The translations under genes and the position numbers were made by a program. A DNA stretch of 64,000 nucleotides from JBFMFR01 sp040752025 (GTDB lineage: Bacteria > Chloroflexota > Anaerolineae > Anaerolineales > UBA4823), in NCBI GenBank assembly GCA_040752025.1, contig JBFMFR010000031.1, forward strand, positions 1 to 64,000, written 5' to 3'. A model generated the notes under the pieces. The model did not search any database. It was not told where the DNA came from and saw only the letters and a program-made list of their open reading frames with translations. Shown here in pieces: positions 8,179 through 19,200 of the stretch (the first letter of the stretch is position 1; the number at the start of each line of letters is the position of its first letter).

Positions 8179-8223
8179 AGAAATCGGATTTTGTCGCTGC
8201 GCTTATCAAAAATCCGATTTCTT
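8179..8223. repeat. Short dispersed inverted repeat between cas4 and cas1
   Basis: Left arm AGAAATCGGATTTTG and right arm CAAAAATCCGATTTCTT form a near-perfect inverted repeat around a 14-base loop. It separates cas4 from cas1 in an otherwise tightly packed operon. A very similar element sits at 49558-49605 and a related one with CCGGG arms at 31110-31203. It could act as a hairpin in mRNA that tunes expression of cas1-cas2 relative to the interference genes; that is inference. The class of repeat (REP or MITE-like) is not determined. Confidence 0.75.
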
Positions 8224-8266
8224 CCCCGCTACCTAAACTGTATTGGACCCTGGGAATGAGAGGGCA

Positions 8267-9298
8267 ATGAAGAAACTTGGGAACGTGCTTTACGTGACGA
8301 CCGCCGAAGCGTACCTCGCATTGGATGGCGAGACGGTGGTGGTGAAGAAAGACGAGCAGGTTTCGATGCGCCTGCCGCTGCACAACCTGGAAAACATCGT
8401 ATGCTTCAACTACCCAGGGGTCAGCCCGGCCCTGATGGGGGCGTGCGCGGAGCGCAGCATCGGGCTGTCTTTTCTGAGGCCGAGCGGGCGCTTCCTGGCG
8501 CGGGTGACGGGCAGGGTGAAGGGCAATCTGCTGCTGCGCAAGAAGCAGTACGAGCTTTCCCAGAATGAGGAGGCGTGCGTGGCGATGGCGGCCAGTTTCC
8601 TGCTAGGGAAGATCGCCAACAGCCGCAAGGTGGTGGAGCGGGCTTTGCGCGACCACGCCATGCTGGTGGATACGCCGGCGCTGAGGGCCGTTTCGGACTT
8701 CCTCAAGGGGACGCTGAAAGCGATCCAGAGCGGTGATACGCTGGACGAGCTGCGCGGGCTGGAGGGCAGCGCAGCCAAGCAGTACTTCCGGGTCTTCGGG
8801 CAGTTGATCTTGCAGCAGCGCGAGGAGTTCACTTTCGAGGAGCGCTCGCGCCGCCCGCCGCGGGATAAAATGAATGCTTTGCTTTCTTTCTTCTACACGC
8901 TGCTGGCTTATGAAGTGGCCTCGGCGCTGGAAGTGGTCGGGCTGGACCCGTACGTCGGTTTTTTGCACGCCGACCGCCCGGGACGGCCTTCGCTGGCTTT
9001 AGATCTGATGGAAGAGCTGCGGCCGGTGTTCGCCGACCGGCTGGCGCTTTCGCTGGTCAACCGCAAGCAGGTGAGCGGCAAGGGTTTCGTGCAGAAAGAG
9101 AGCGGCGGGATCTTGATGGATGACGAGACGCGCAAGGCTGTGTTGAGCGCCTGGCAGGCGCGCAAGAAAACCGAGATCGTCCATCCCTACCTCAAGGAGC
9201 GCATTCCCTTTGGCCTGATCCCGCACGTGCAGGCGATGCTGCTGGCGCGCCACCTGCGCGGGGACCTGGACGCCTACCCGCCGCTGTTCTGGAGCTAA
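8267..9298 (+). CDS. cas1: Cas1 integrase
   Basis: A 343-residue Cas1 of the I-C type. The ATG at 8267 (MKKLGNVLYVTTAEAYLALDG) is preferred to a TTG at 8243, because family members begin with this MKK-LYVTT sequence. Catalytic metal ligands are visible: E166 (LEGSAAKQYF), H234 (GFLHADRPG) and E249 (LDLMEELRP). Cas1 forms a complex with Cas2 that inserts new spacers next to the leader. The size of the adjacent array shows that this acquisition machinery has been very active. cas2 follows after 16 bp. Confidence 0.96.
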   Translation: MKKLGNVLYVTTAEAYLALDGETVVVKKDEQVSMRLPLHNLENIVCFNYPGVSPALMGACAERSIGLSFLRPSGRFLARVTGRVKGNLLLRKKQYELSQNEEACVAMAASFLLGKIANSRKVVERALRDHAMLVDTPALRAVSDFLKGTLKAIQSGDTLDELRGLEGSAAKQYFRVFGQLILQQREEFTFEERSRRPPRDKMNALLSFFYTLLAYEVASALEVVGLDPYVGFLHADRPGRPSLALDLMEELRPVFADRLALSLVNRKQVSGKGFVQKESGGILMDDETRKAVLSAWQARKKTEIVHPYLKERIPFGLIPHVQAMLLARHLRGDLDAYPPLFWS

Positions 9299-9314
9299 GA
9301 GGAGAAATGCGGCG

Positions 9315-9605
9315 ATGATGGTGTTGATCACTTACGACGTGAATACCGAGACGGAAGCCGGGAAGAAGCGGCTGCGAAAGGTGGCCAAGCAGTGCGAGAG
9401 CTACGGGCAGCGCGTGCAGAACTCGGTCTTCGAGTGCCTGGTGGATGCCGGGCAGGCGAGGCAGTTGAAGCACCTGCTGACGGAGTTGATCGACGACGAA
9501 AAGGACAGCCTGCGTTTTTACTACCTGGGCAACGAATGGCGTAAGCGGGTGGAGCATATCGGGGCGAAGGCGAGCATCGACCTGGAGGGGCCGCTGGTGG
9601 TGTGA
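9315..9605 (+). CDS. cas2: Cas2, structural partner of Cas1
   Basis: A 96-residue ferredoxin-fold protein. It opens with MMVLITYDVNTET, containing the conserved aspartate D8, and has the I-C Cas2 motif GQRVQNSVFECLVD. A GAGGAGAAATG ribosome binding site precedes it. Cas2 dimers bridge two Cas1 dimers during spacer integration. It is the last gene before the leader and array. Confidence 0.96.
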   Translation: MMVLITYDVNTETEAGKKRLRKVAKQCESYGQRVQNSVFECLVDAGQARQLKHLLTELIDDEKDSLRFYYLGNEWRKRVEHIGAKASIDLEGPLVV

Positions 9606-9772
9606 GACTTTATCTTGCGAACCGGAGGTGAACATGGATTCGCTGGCAGGTTCGCAGGCATTTTGGTACTTTAACAAGTGAATATCGTGCGAGAAACAAC
9701 GTATTTGGGTTTATTGAGGCGCTAACACCCCCGTATATGGGGGTAAAATATAGAGAGCCGCCATATTTTGCA
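9606..9772 (+). promoter_or_regulatory. CRISPR leader with boxA-like motif and two hairpins
   Basis: The leader lies between cas2 and the first repeat and turns AT-rich toward the array. Visible parts: an 8-bp inverted repeat TGCGAACC (9616-9623) / GGTTCGCA (9649-9656); a boxA-like sequence GGTACTTTAACAAG at 9665-9678, close to the bacterial boxA core GCTCTTTAACA; and a second hairpin, ACCCCC-GTATAT-GGGGGT, at 9726-9743, 30 bp before repeat 1. boxA elements upstream of CRISPR arrays are known to load antitermination factors so that long untranslated arrays escape Rho. No clear -35/-10 pair was found; TAAAATATA at 9743-9751 is a possible -10 region. Confidence 0.7.
9634..9681 (+). CDS. Possible 15-residue peptide encoded in the leader
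   Basis: GGAGGT at 9624-9629 is followed five bases... ATG at 9634 with spacing typical of efficient initiation, and the frame reads MDSLAGSQAFWYFNK before TGA at 9679. The start region lies inside the loop of the 9616-9656 hairpin, and the last codons overlap the boxA-like motif. It might be a regulatory leader peptide, a remnant of a longer gene, or chance. There is no homology I recognise. Included because the ribosome binding site is strong. Confidence 0.25.
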   Translation: MDSLAGSQAFWYFNK

Positions 9773-12700
9773 GTCGCTCCCCGCACGGGGGCGTGGATTG
9801 AAACACGTCGATACGCAGGCCGCCGTTGAGATCGGTGCGGTCGCTCCCCGCACGGGGGCGTGGATTGAAACTGCAGCAAAGATTGCAACGCCAGGTACCA
9901 GAAGGGTCGCTCCCCGCACGGGGGCGTGGATTGAAACTGTCACTGGCTGCGAACCGGCGTAACCCCATTGGGTCGCTCCCCGCACGGGGGCGTGGATTGA
10001 AACAGGGAATTCGAGTAGTAAATTATCGCCCGCAAAATCGTCGCTCCCCGCACGGGGGCGTGGATTGAAACTTGCATCGAATAAGCGCTCAGGTCAAATT
10101 GTCGCAGTCGCTCCCCGCACGGGGGCGTGGATTGAAACATACCTGAAGGCTGTAACCTGGTTTTTAGGGCCACGTCGCTCCCCGCACGGGGGCGTGGATT
10201 GAAACGAGACCCGGGAACCATAGTTACAGGACCATCAAGTCGCTCCCCGCACGGGGGCGTGGATTGAAACTCGATCTCTTTCATGCTATTTCCCTTTCAT
10301 CTGAGTCGCTCCCCGCACGGGGGCGTGGATTGAAACCAGCATACCACGCCTTTGTGGCACTCTGAAAACCGTCGCTCCCCGCACGGGGGCGTGGATTGAA
10401 ACGTCGCTCAGGATCTCCTCGAAATCAAGACCCTCGAGTCGCTCCCCGCACGGGGGCGTGGATTGAAACGGGATTGAAAAGCCAAGGATTGTCCGCCTCG
10501 ATAGTCGCTCCCCGCACGGGGGCGTGGATTGAAACGTAATTCGCCGTCCCCTCCCGGAATACCCTCCGGATGTCGCTCCCCGCACGGGGGCGTGGATTGA
10601 AACCCGCCAGACCGCCCCTATAAAGCCCAAACTCTAGGTCGCTCCCCGCACGGGGGCGTGGATTGAAACACCACCAGCGAGGGGGAATTGTGCAACATGG
10701 TAGTGTCGCTCCCCGCACGGGGGCGTGGATTGAAACCGCCAGGTTGGAAGGACTGAGCGCCTTAGCCGCTTGTCGCTCCCCGCACGGGGGCGTGGATTGA
10801 AACGTTCACCATTCGCTGATAGGAGCCAAAACCCATGTCGCTCCCCGCACGGGGGCGTGGATTGAAACGTAGGTGATGGGCTCAGCGGGCGGTTCGGGTT
10901 CGTCGCTCCCCGCACGGGGGCGTGGATTGAAACACACACTCTCCAATCGAATATGCCACCAGTGGGAAGTCGCTCCCCGCACGGGGGCGTGGATTGAAAC
11001 GCCTTGAAGATGCCGCTCTCCCGGGTGATCAGGTAGGTCGCTCCCCGCACGGGGGCGTGGATTGAAACCTGTTGGGTCAGGATGTTATCCGACCAGGCCG
11101 CTTGTCGCTCCCCGCACGGGGGCGTGGATTGAAACTGGTGATCGCTGTTCGCGGTCGTTGTCGGGTATTGGTCGCTCCCCGCACGGGGGCGTGGATTGAA
11201 ACAGCCAGGATAAACCGCCCTTCATGTTTACCCCATGTCGCTCCCCGCACGGGGGCGTGGATTGAAACCACCTCCTCGCGCCCTGCCACATCCCGCAAAA
11301 ACGTCGCTCCCCGCACGGGGGCGTGGATTGAAACCAAGTTCGTCACAGCCGAAGACGTGGCCGCTGCGTCGCTCCCCGCACGGGGGCGTGGATTGAAACA
11401 AGGCGGGCAATGCGATGGTGTACAACGGGCGGGGTCGCTCCCCGCACGGGGGCGTGGATTGAAACGTCTCGACATACGTGTATGGCCTGGCGCTGCAATG
11501 TCGCTCCCCGCACGGGGGCGTGGATTGAAACTCGTAAGCCTCGAAAATATTGTTACCATCGAACGTGTCGCTCCCCGCACGGGGGCGTGGATTGAAACAA
11601 CGAACTATCGCCGACGTGGGGGCGCTGGAACGGGTCGCTCCCCGCACGGGGGCGTGGATTGAAACACATACTCGCCCACGCCGCCGGCCCGAACCGCCGG
11701 TCGCTCCCCGCACGGGGGCGTGGATTGAAACTTACCATTGGCTGGCCGAAGTCGGTCCCAACTCGTCGCTCCCCGCACGGGGGCGTGGATTGAAACTTGT
11801 CCATCTGCCAGCATTACAGTATCGCCAAGCGTGTCGCTCCCCGCACGGGGGCGTGGATTGAAACTATCTGTGGTGGCGCGGGCAAAACGAGAGCCTGTGT
11901 CGCTCCCCGCACGGGGGCGTGGATTGAAACAGGATCGCATACGGACTCATCAACACCCCGGCAAGTCGCTCCCCGCACGGGGGCGTGGATTGAAACCATC
12001 GTGCATCGTCAGCGTAATCTTGTCGCTCGGACGTCGCTCCCCGCACGGGGGCGTGGATTGAAACGTCTCCAGGATCTCCAGGAACCGTGCGTAGCTGTGT
12101 CGCTCCCCGCACGGGGGCGTGGATTGAAACACGCCGAACTGGTCGGCGTCGATCTCTGCTACCAGGTCGCTCCCCGCACGGGGGCGTGGATTGAAACATT
12201 GCCAGGAAGATCAGCCCCAGCCAGGGCGGCATCGTCGCTCCCCGCACGGGGGCGTGGATTGAAACGGGTGGTTCATGAACGGCTTGAAGTCTGTCCCCGA
12301 GTCGCTCCCCGCACGGGGGCGTGGATTGAAACCGGTGCCCATGTCCATAAACAGCGCACCCAGGCGGTCGCTCCCCGCACGGGGGCGTGGATTGAAACAC
12401 CGCTCGCCCGAAGCGGATCGCATCGCCGGCCATGTCGCTCCCCGCACGGGGGCGTGGATTGAAACTCGTACCCATGCTGTAAGGTGCCCTTGATCTCGAA
12501 GTCGCTCCCCGCACGGGGGCGTGGATTGAAACTAGCAGCGCCAGGTACGGCGTGCCATACGGCTGGTCGCTCCCCGCACGGGGGCGTGGATTGAAACTCT
12601 CTTAGATTCTTTCTTCAACAGACTTAAAGTCGTGTCGCTCCCCGCACGGGGGCGTGGATTGAAACTCAGGAACAAACTCCAGAATTGCATCAACGTTTAC

Positions 12701-13200
12701 ACGTCGCTCCCCGCACGGGGGCGTGGATTGAAACTGCAACAAAATTTGACGTGATCTGCGCCCGGCCCGTGGTCGCTCCCCGCACGGGGGCGTGGATTGA
12801 AACTAAAATTCAATCGTTGAATATTAGCCCCATTCGTTGTCGCTCCCCGCACGGGGGCGTGGATTGAAACTCTTCGATGCGCCTGGCAAAGTCGGGGCTC
12901 TGCGTCGCTCCCCGCACGGGGGCGTGGATTGAAACTGGTCGGTGAAGATCGTCGTCCCGTCCTGGTGGAGTCGCTCCCCGCACGGGGGCGTGGATTGAAA
13001 CTCGTCGCCTGTGTCGATAATTTTCTTCATCGCCGTCGCTCCCCGCACGGGGGCGTGGATTGAAACGGGATGGTGCTAGACGTGCGGTATGCGGTGGACT
13101 GGTCGCTCCCCGCACGGGGGCGTGGATTGAAACTGGGCGGAGGGTATGAACCTGGAGACGAACCGCAGGTCGCTCCCCGCACGGGGGCGTGGATTGAAAC
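9773..13200 (+). repeat. Younger block: 52 repeats of 32 bp
   Basis: All repeats from 9773 to 13169 carry five G residues in the run after GCAC, giving 32 bp. The missing G shortens the hairpin stem to seven pairs and enlarges the loop, but the 3' handle TGGATTGAAAC is unchanged. Since each new repeat is copied from the leader-proximal one, a single deletion inherited by all later acquisitions explains the sharp boundary. Confidence 0.95.
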
Positions 13201-13234
13201 TCTTCCAGGGCGTCCAACTCGTACCGGTTCATTT

Positions 13235-16200
13235 GTCGCTCCCCGCACGGGGGGCGTGGATTGAAACTCGTAAGAGCGGCGCGGTATCTGGGCGTTCCGC
13301 GTCGCTCCCCGCACGGGGGGCGTGGATTGAAACTCGTCGTCTCCAGGCATAGCGGCAATCATTTCGGGTCGCTCCCCGCACGGGGGGCGTGGATTGAAAC
13401 ATGGGAGGGCTCCTATAGGTTGGTGGAATGGGGAAGGTCGCTCCCCGCACGGGGGGCGTGGATTGAAACTGGATGCGCTCGTCGATCCCGGACCGTGAAA
13501 CGATGTCGCTCCCCGCACGGGGGGCGTGGATTGAAACTGTGCCATCGTCCAGGACGATGGTGATTTTATTGCGTCGCTCCCCGCACGGGGGGCGTGGATT
13601 GAAACCAGCAGGGCGGTGCGAAACTCCCTGACTTCGAGTGCGTCGCTCCCCGCACGGGGGGCGTGGATTGAAACGTGCGATTATACAGGCTCTCGTTTTG
13701 CCCGCGCGTCGCTCCCCGCACGGGGGGCGTGGATTGAAACTTCTCGAAAACATCTTCGCCCCAGCCAAGCATCGTCGCTCCCCGCACGGGGGGCGTGGAT
13801 TGAAACGATCATTTGGGGTGGCCGTGGCTGATCGCTGTGGTGTCGCTCCCCGCACGGGGGGCGTGGATTGAAACGTCGAGCTCGGCCTGATCGGAGGCGA
13901 GGAAGTAGGTCGCTCCCCGCACGGGGGGCGTGGATTGAAACTATTCGTTTGCCCACAACCACCTGGAGTACAGCGAGTCGCTCCCCGCACGGGGGGCGTG
14001 GATTGAAACACGGTGGCCTGCGAGAGCGAGGAGCAGCGGGCGGTCGCTCCCCGCACGGGGGGCGTGGATTGAAACGGAGAATTTCTCCGTGACGGTTGAG
14101 TACCACCGGGTCGCTCCCCGCACGGGGGGCGTGGATTGAAACCAGACGATATAGATCATCACCCCCACCGTCGCCTGTCGCTCCCCGCACGGGGGGCGTG
14201 GATTGAAACATAATCTCCAATCCTTGATGCCCAAATACTCCGCGTCGCTCCCCGCACGGGGGGCGTGGATTGAAACCCCCGCGATCCACTTCGATAAGGT
14301 CGCGTCATACATGTCGCTCCCCGCACGGGGGGCGTGGATTGAAACCTGCTCAGTCAGGATGTTATCCGACCAGGCCGCTTGTCGCTCCCCGCACGGGGGG
14401 CGTGGATTGAAACCATTTTGACTCCTCTCTCGCCTTCTCAATCATCGCGTCGCTCCCCGCACGGGGGGCGTGGATTGAAACCATCGTCCGCACCTGATAA
14501 TACCCCAGGCCTCCAGGTCGCTCCCCGCACGGGGGGCGTGGATTGAAACTACGTGTTCGGGAAAATCCACGGGCTCGACCCAGTCGCTCCCCGCACGGGG
14601 GGCGTGGATTGAAACCATTGATCGTGTGGGTCTTGCTGTAGGCTTCCTGTCGCTCCCCGCACGGGGGGCGTGGATTGAAACATGACATTGGATCGTGTAA
14701 GATAGAGTTAGAACGTCGCTCCCCGCACGGGGGGCGTGGATTGAAACCAAGTTTGAAGACGGCATCCTGATGAGTTCAAACGAGTCGCTCCCCGCACGGG
14801 GGGCGTGGATTGAAACCACGTTCGGGTAGGTATCTCATTGCCGCGCCTCGTCGCTCCCCGCACGGGGGGCGTGGATTGAAACAGGATAAACCCCTCCGGT
14901 ATCGGTCGGCCCTGCTTGTCGCTCCCCGCACGGGGGGCGTGGATTGAAACCCTGCCCGAGAGCGAGCAGCTATACCAGTATGCAGTCGCTCCCCGCACGG
15001 GGGGCGTGGATTGAAACCAGGATAAACCCCTCCGGTATCGGTCGGCCCTGCGTCGCTCCCCGCACGGGGGGCGTGGATTGAAACCCTATGTCCATTGCTG
15101 CGCACCTTGCACCAACGTTGGTCGCTCCCCGCACGGGGGGCGTGGATTGAAACCGACTGTTATTTTTACATTCATCTCTCTCTATTCGTCGCTCCCCGCA
15201 CGGGGGGCGTGGATTGAAACTTGGTTCATGACCTACCATCCTGCGGGCTGTTTGGTCGCTCCCCGCACGGGGGGCGTGGATTGAAACGTTCTCCGTCTCT
15301 GTCTCTTCGTAAGACTTTATGGTCGCTCCCCGCACGGGGGGCGTGGATTGAAACCCCCGCGTGGCTGGACAATTATCGTGATCGTGTAGTCGCTCCCCGC
15401 ACGGGGGGCGTGGATTGAAACCTCTCCGGCGTCAACGAGTGCCCGGTGAATATCTGTGTCGCTCCCCGCACGGGGGGCGTGGATTGAAACCCGCCTCGAT
15501 CCGCCGCGCTTCTACTAGCATGGGAGTCGCTCCCCGCACGGGGGGCGTGGATTGAAACCGATGCTGTTCATTTTCCTCGCTCCAGGTGATTCGTGTCGCT
15601 CCCCGCACGGGGGGCGTGGATTGAAACCGCCGCAGGTTGCACAGCCAGTCCGCAGTCAGGGCGTCGCTCCCCGCACGGGGGGCGTGGATTGAAACCGATG
15701 CTTTGTTCCCAGGTAGCGTACACCACGATGGTCGCTCCCCGCACGGGGGGCGTGGATTGAAACCGCAAACTCCGCGCCACATCCGCAGATGTAGCGCACG
15801 TCGCTCCCCGCACGGGGGGCGTGGATTGAAACCGGCGCTGGCGGAGCGGCAATGGGCTACCACCAGGCGTCGCTCCCCGCACGGGGGGCGTGGATTGAAA
15901 CCTATGTCCATTGCTGCGCACCTTGCACCAACGTGTCGCTCCCCGCACGGGGGGCGTGGATTGAAACCATGGTGTAGCCTCCTAAGATAATAAAAACCAC
16001 TTTGTCGCTCCCCGCACGGGGGGCGTGGATTGAAACTGCGCTTTTTTGGCGCACATTGGACAAACTGACCGTCGCTCCCCGCACGGGGGGCGTGGATTGA
16101 AACCACGTAGCCGCGTACCGCTCGCGCCGTTCGGACAGGTCGCTCCCCGCACGGGGGGCGTGGATTGAAACAGCACATCTCGCCCGGCGATATTGGTTTC

Positions 16201-19200
16201 GCCGCCGTCGCTCCCCGCACGGGGGGCGTGGATTGAAACTCTCATCCTCGCAGCCGCCTGGATCGATGCCGGAAGTCGCTCCCCGCACGGGGGGCGTGGA
16301 TTGAAACAGCCGTGACACAACGGAGCCGGGGCGATGATACGCGGTCGCTCCCCGCACGGGGGGCGTGGATTGAAACTTGGCCTGGGCCTGGGGACACTGC
16401 GAAACCTGGAGGTCGCTCCCCGCACGGGGGGCGTGGATTGAAACTTTCTTTGCCCCTTTTGCGCTCGTTGCGCCTTCACGTCGCTCCCCGCACGGGGGGC
16501 GTGGATTGAAACTGGTATCTGCATTGGGTACTCTTTGCCATGTAGTTTGTCGCTCCCCGCACGGGGGGCGTGGATTGAAACATCTCTCTCTATTCCTCTC
16601 CGCCCGCCGCCGTCAGGTCGCTCCCCGCACGGGGGGCGTGGATTGAAACTGTCACTGGTTGCGCTGTGGTGTTACGCCCCTGGTCGCTCCCCGCACGGGG
16701 GGCGTGGATTGAAACCCGTTGTTGGACGATTGCTTGAGTTGCACGCTCGTCGTCGCTCCCCGCACGGGGGGCGTGGATTGAAACAGCAGGTCGGATATCA
16801 ATTGTAAATGTGCAGCTTGGTCGCTCCCCGCACGGGGGGCGTGGATTGAAACAGTTGCACGTCCTTGTTGATCGTCTCGCCGTCATCGGTCGCTCCCCGC
16901 ACGGGGGGCGTGGATTGAAACCGTAAACCATCGCGGTCGGTGCTGCAAAAAAGTGGTCGCTCCCCGCACGGGGGGCGTGGATTGAAACTACACTCCCCGC
17001 CGTCACCCTCGCCGCCGCATTGCGTCGCTCCCCGCACGGGGGGCGTGGATTGAAACAGCCGCAGTGGGGAAGGTGGGTAAGCGCTCGCGTCGCTCCCCGC
17101 ACGGGGGGCGTGGATTGAAACCAGGATGGATGATTGACGAAATTCCTGGTATCCGTCGCTCCCCGCACGGGGGGCGTGGATTGAAACACCCGTACGGCGA
17201 ATACCCCGTCCACGTGGCGCAGTGTCGCTCCCCGCACGGGGGGCGTGGATTGAAACCTCCCCGAAGACCCCCAGGCCGGCGACCAGGGCCGCGTCGCTCC
17301 CCGCACGGGGGGCGTGGATTGAAACTACTCGACGGACGGGCTGGAGACAATCAAGTTGGGGTCGCTCCCCGCACGGGGGGCGTGGATTGAAACTGCACTA
17401 CGGCAGCAACGGCGCACCGGTGACGGAAGTCGCTCCCCGCACGGGGGGCGTGGATTGAAACTGAGGCGAGCGACGGACACGACCGGCGACAAGATTGTCG
17501 CTCCCCGCACGGGGGGCGTGGATTGAAACACCTCGTCCGGCCAGGTATACTCCTCCACCTTGGTCGCTCCCCGCACGGGGGGCGTGGATTGAAACATCCC
17601 GTAAGCAAGGAGTACCCATGCCAACCCTAGTCGCTCCCCGCACGGGGGGCGTGGATTGAAACCCCGACGCCGCCAACGCCCTGATCACCCGCACTGTCGT
17701 CGCTCCCCGCACGGGGGGCGTGGATTGAAACACTGCGCCGGCGGAGTCGCAGATATACACATCGTGTCGCTCCCCGCACGGGGGGCGTGGATTGAAACAC
17801 CGTTAAGGCGAACCTGGCGTGAGAACGGACATGTCGCTCCCCGCACGGGGGGCGTGGATTGAAACCCAGTTCTAGTGGCGCCTCCAGCGCTTGAAATGGT
17901 CGCTCCCCGCACGGGGGGCGTGGATTGAAACGATGGGCAGGTACGGCGAAGACGACGGGCGCAGTGTCGCTCCCCGCACGGGGGGCGTGGATTGAAACTA
18001 CGATTTCGGGGGGGTGAAGGTGGCGACGCTGAGTCGCTCCCCGCACGGGGGGCGTGGATTGAAACCACTGTTCGATTCGCTCAAGGAAAAAGCAGCCGGG
18101 TCGCTCCCCGCACGGGGGGCGTGGATTGAAACCGATAATGCGACCAGCAACGGTAGCCACGTGAAAAGTCGCTCCCCGCACGGGGGGCGTGGATTGAAAC
18201 CTCGATCATGGGCGGCACTCGCCAAGTCTACAAAGTCGCTCCCCGCACGGGGGGCGTGGATTGAAACCAGTAAATCTCATACGCGATCCGGTAGACCTGG
18301 CTGTCGCTCCCCGCACGGGGGGCGTGGATTGAAACAACGATGAATGAATTAGGCGATTACGGAATGCCGTGTCGCTCCCCGCACGGGGGGCGTGGATTGA
18401 AACTTATTGTATTGCTCTACATTTGTGACAAGCGGACAGTCGCTCCCCGCACGGGGGGCGTGGATTGAAACTCGGTGATGGTGTACGAGGGGGAGATCTG
18501 GATGGGGTCGCTCCCCGCACGGGGGGCGTGGATTGAAACGTGTACATGAGCGCGCCGGACGGGAGCCTGATGGGGGTCGCTCCCCGCACGGGGGGCGTGG
18601 ATTGAAACCGTCGTCGAGCTCCCCACCTGGTCCACGTGCATGTCGCTCCCCGCACGGGGGGCGTGGATTGAAACTTGTAACGAGGTGGCAGCGACCGGGG
18701 TTTTCCGGTCGCTCCCCGCACGGGGGGCGTGGATTGAAACTCCCCCGCCGCAATCGTCAGCACATCCACATCCCGTCGCTCCCCGCACGGGGGGCGTGGA
18801 TTGAAACTCCTGCCCCGTCTTGTTGTAGATCCGCAGCGGGGTCGCTCCCCGCACGGGGGGCGTGGATTGAAACACCCGTTCGTCGATCGCATCGATCCCC
18901 CGGGAGTCGTCGCTCCCCGCACGGGGGGCGTGGATTGAAACCGCCTCCACCTGGCAGTTGATCGCATAATACGGCGTCGCTCCCCGCACGGGGGGCGTGG
19001 ATTGAAACTTTGATGGCCTCGGCTTGCAGGAGCAGCGCCATTGTGTCGCTCCCCGCACGGGGGGCGTGGATTGAAACTCGATGCGGATTGCATACGTGCT
19101 CACCGGGCGCGCGTCGCTCCCCGCACGGGGGGCGTGGATTGAAACCGATACGAGGCGGTGAAATGAGCAAGAACCCGGTTGTCGCTCCCCGCACGGGGGG

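Noticed and set aside
8243..8266. TTG at 8243 as cas1 start
   Set aside because: The family begins at MKK-LYVTT, which corresponds to 8267.
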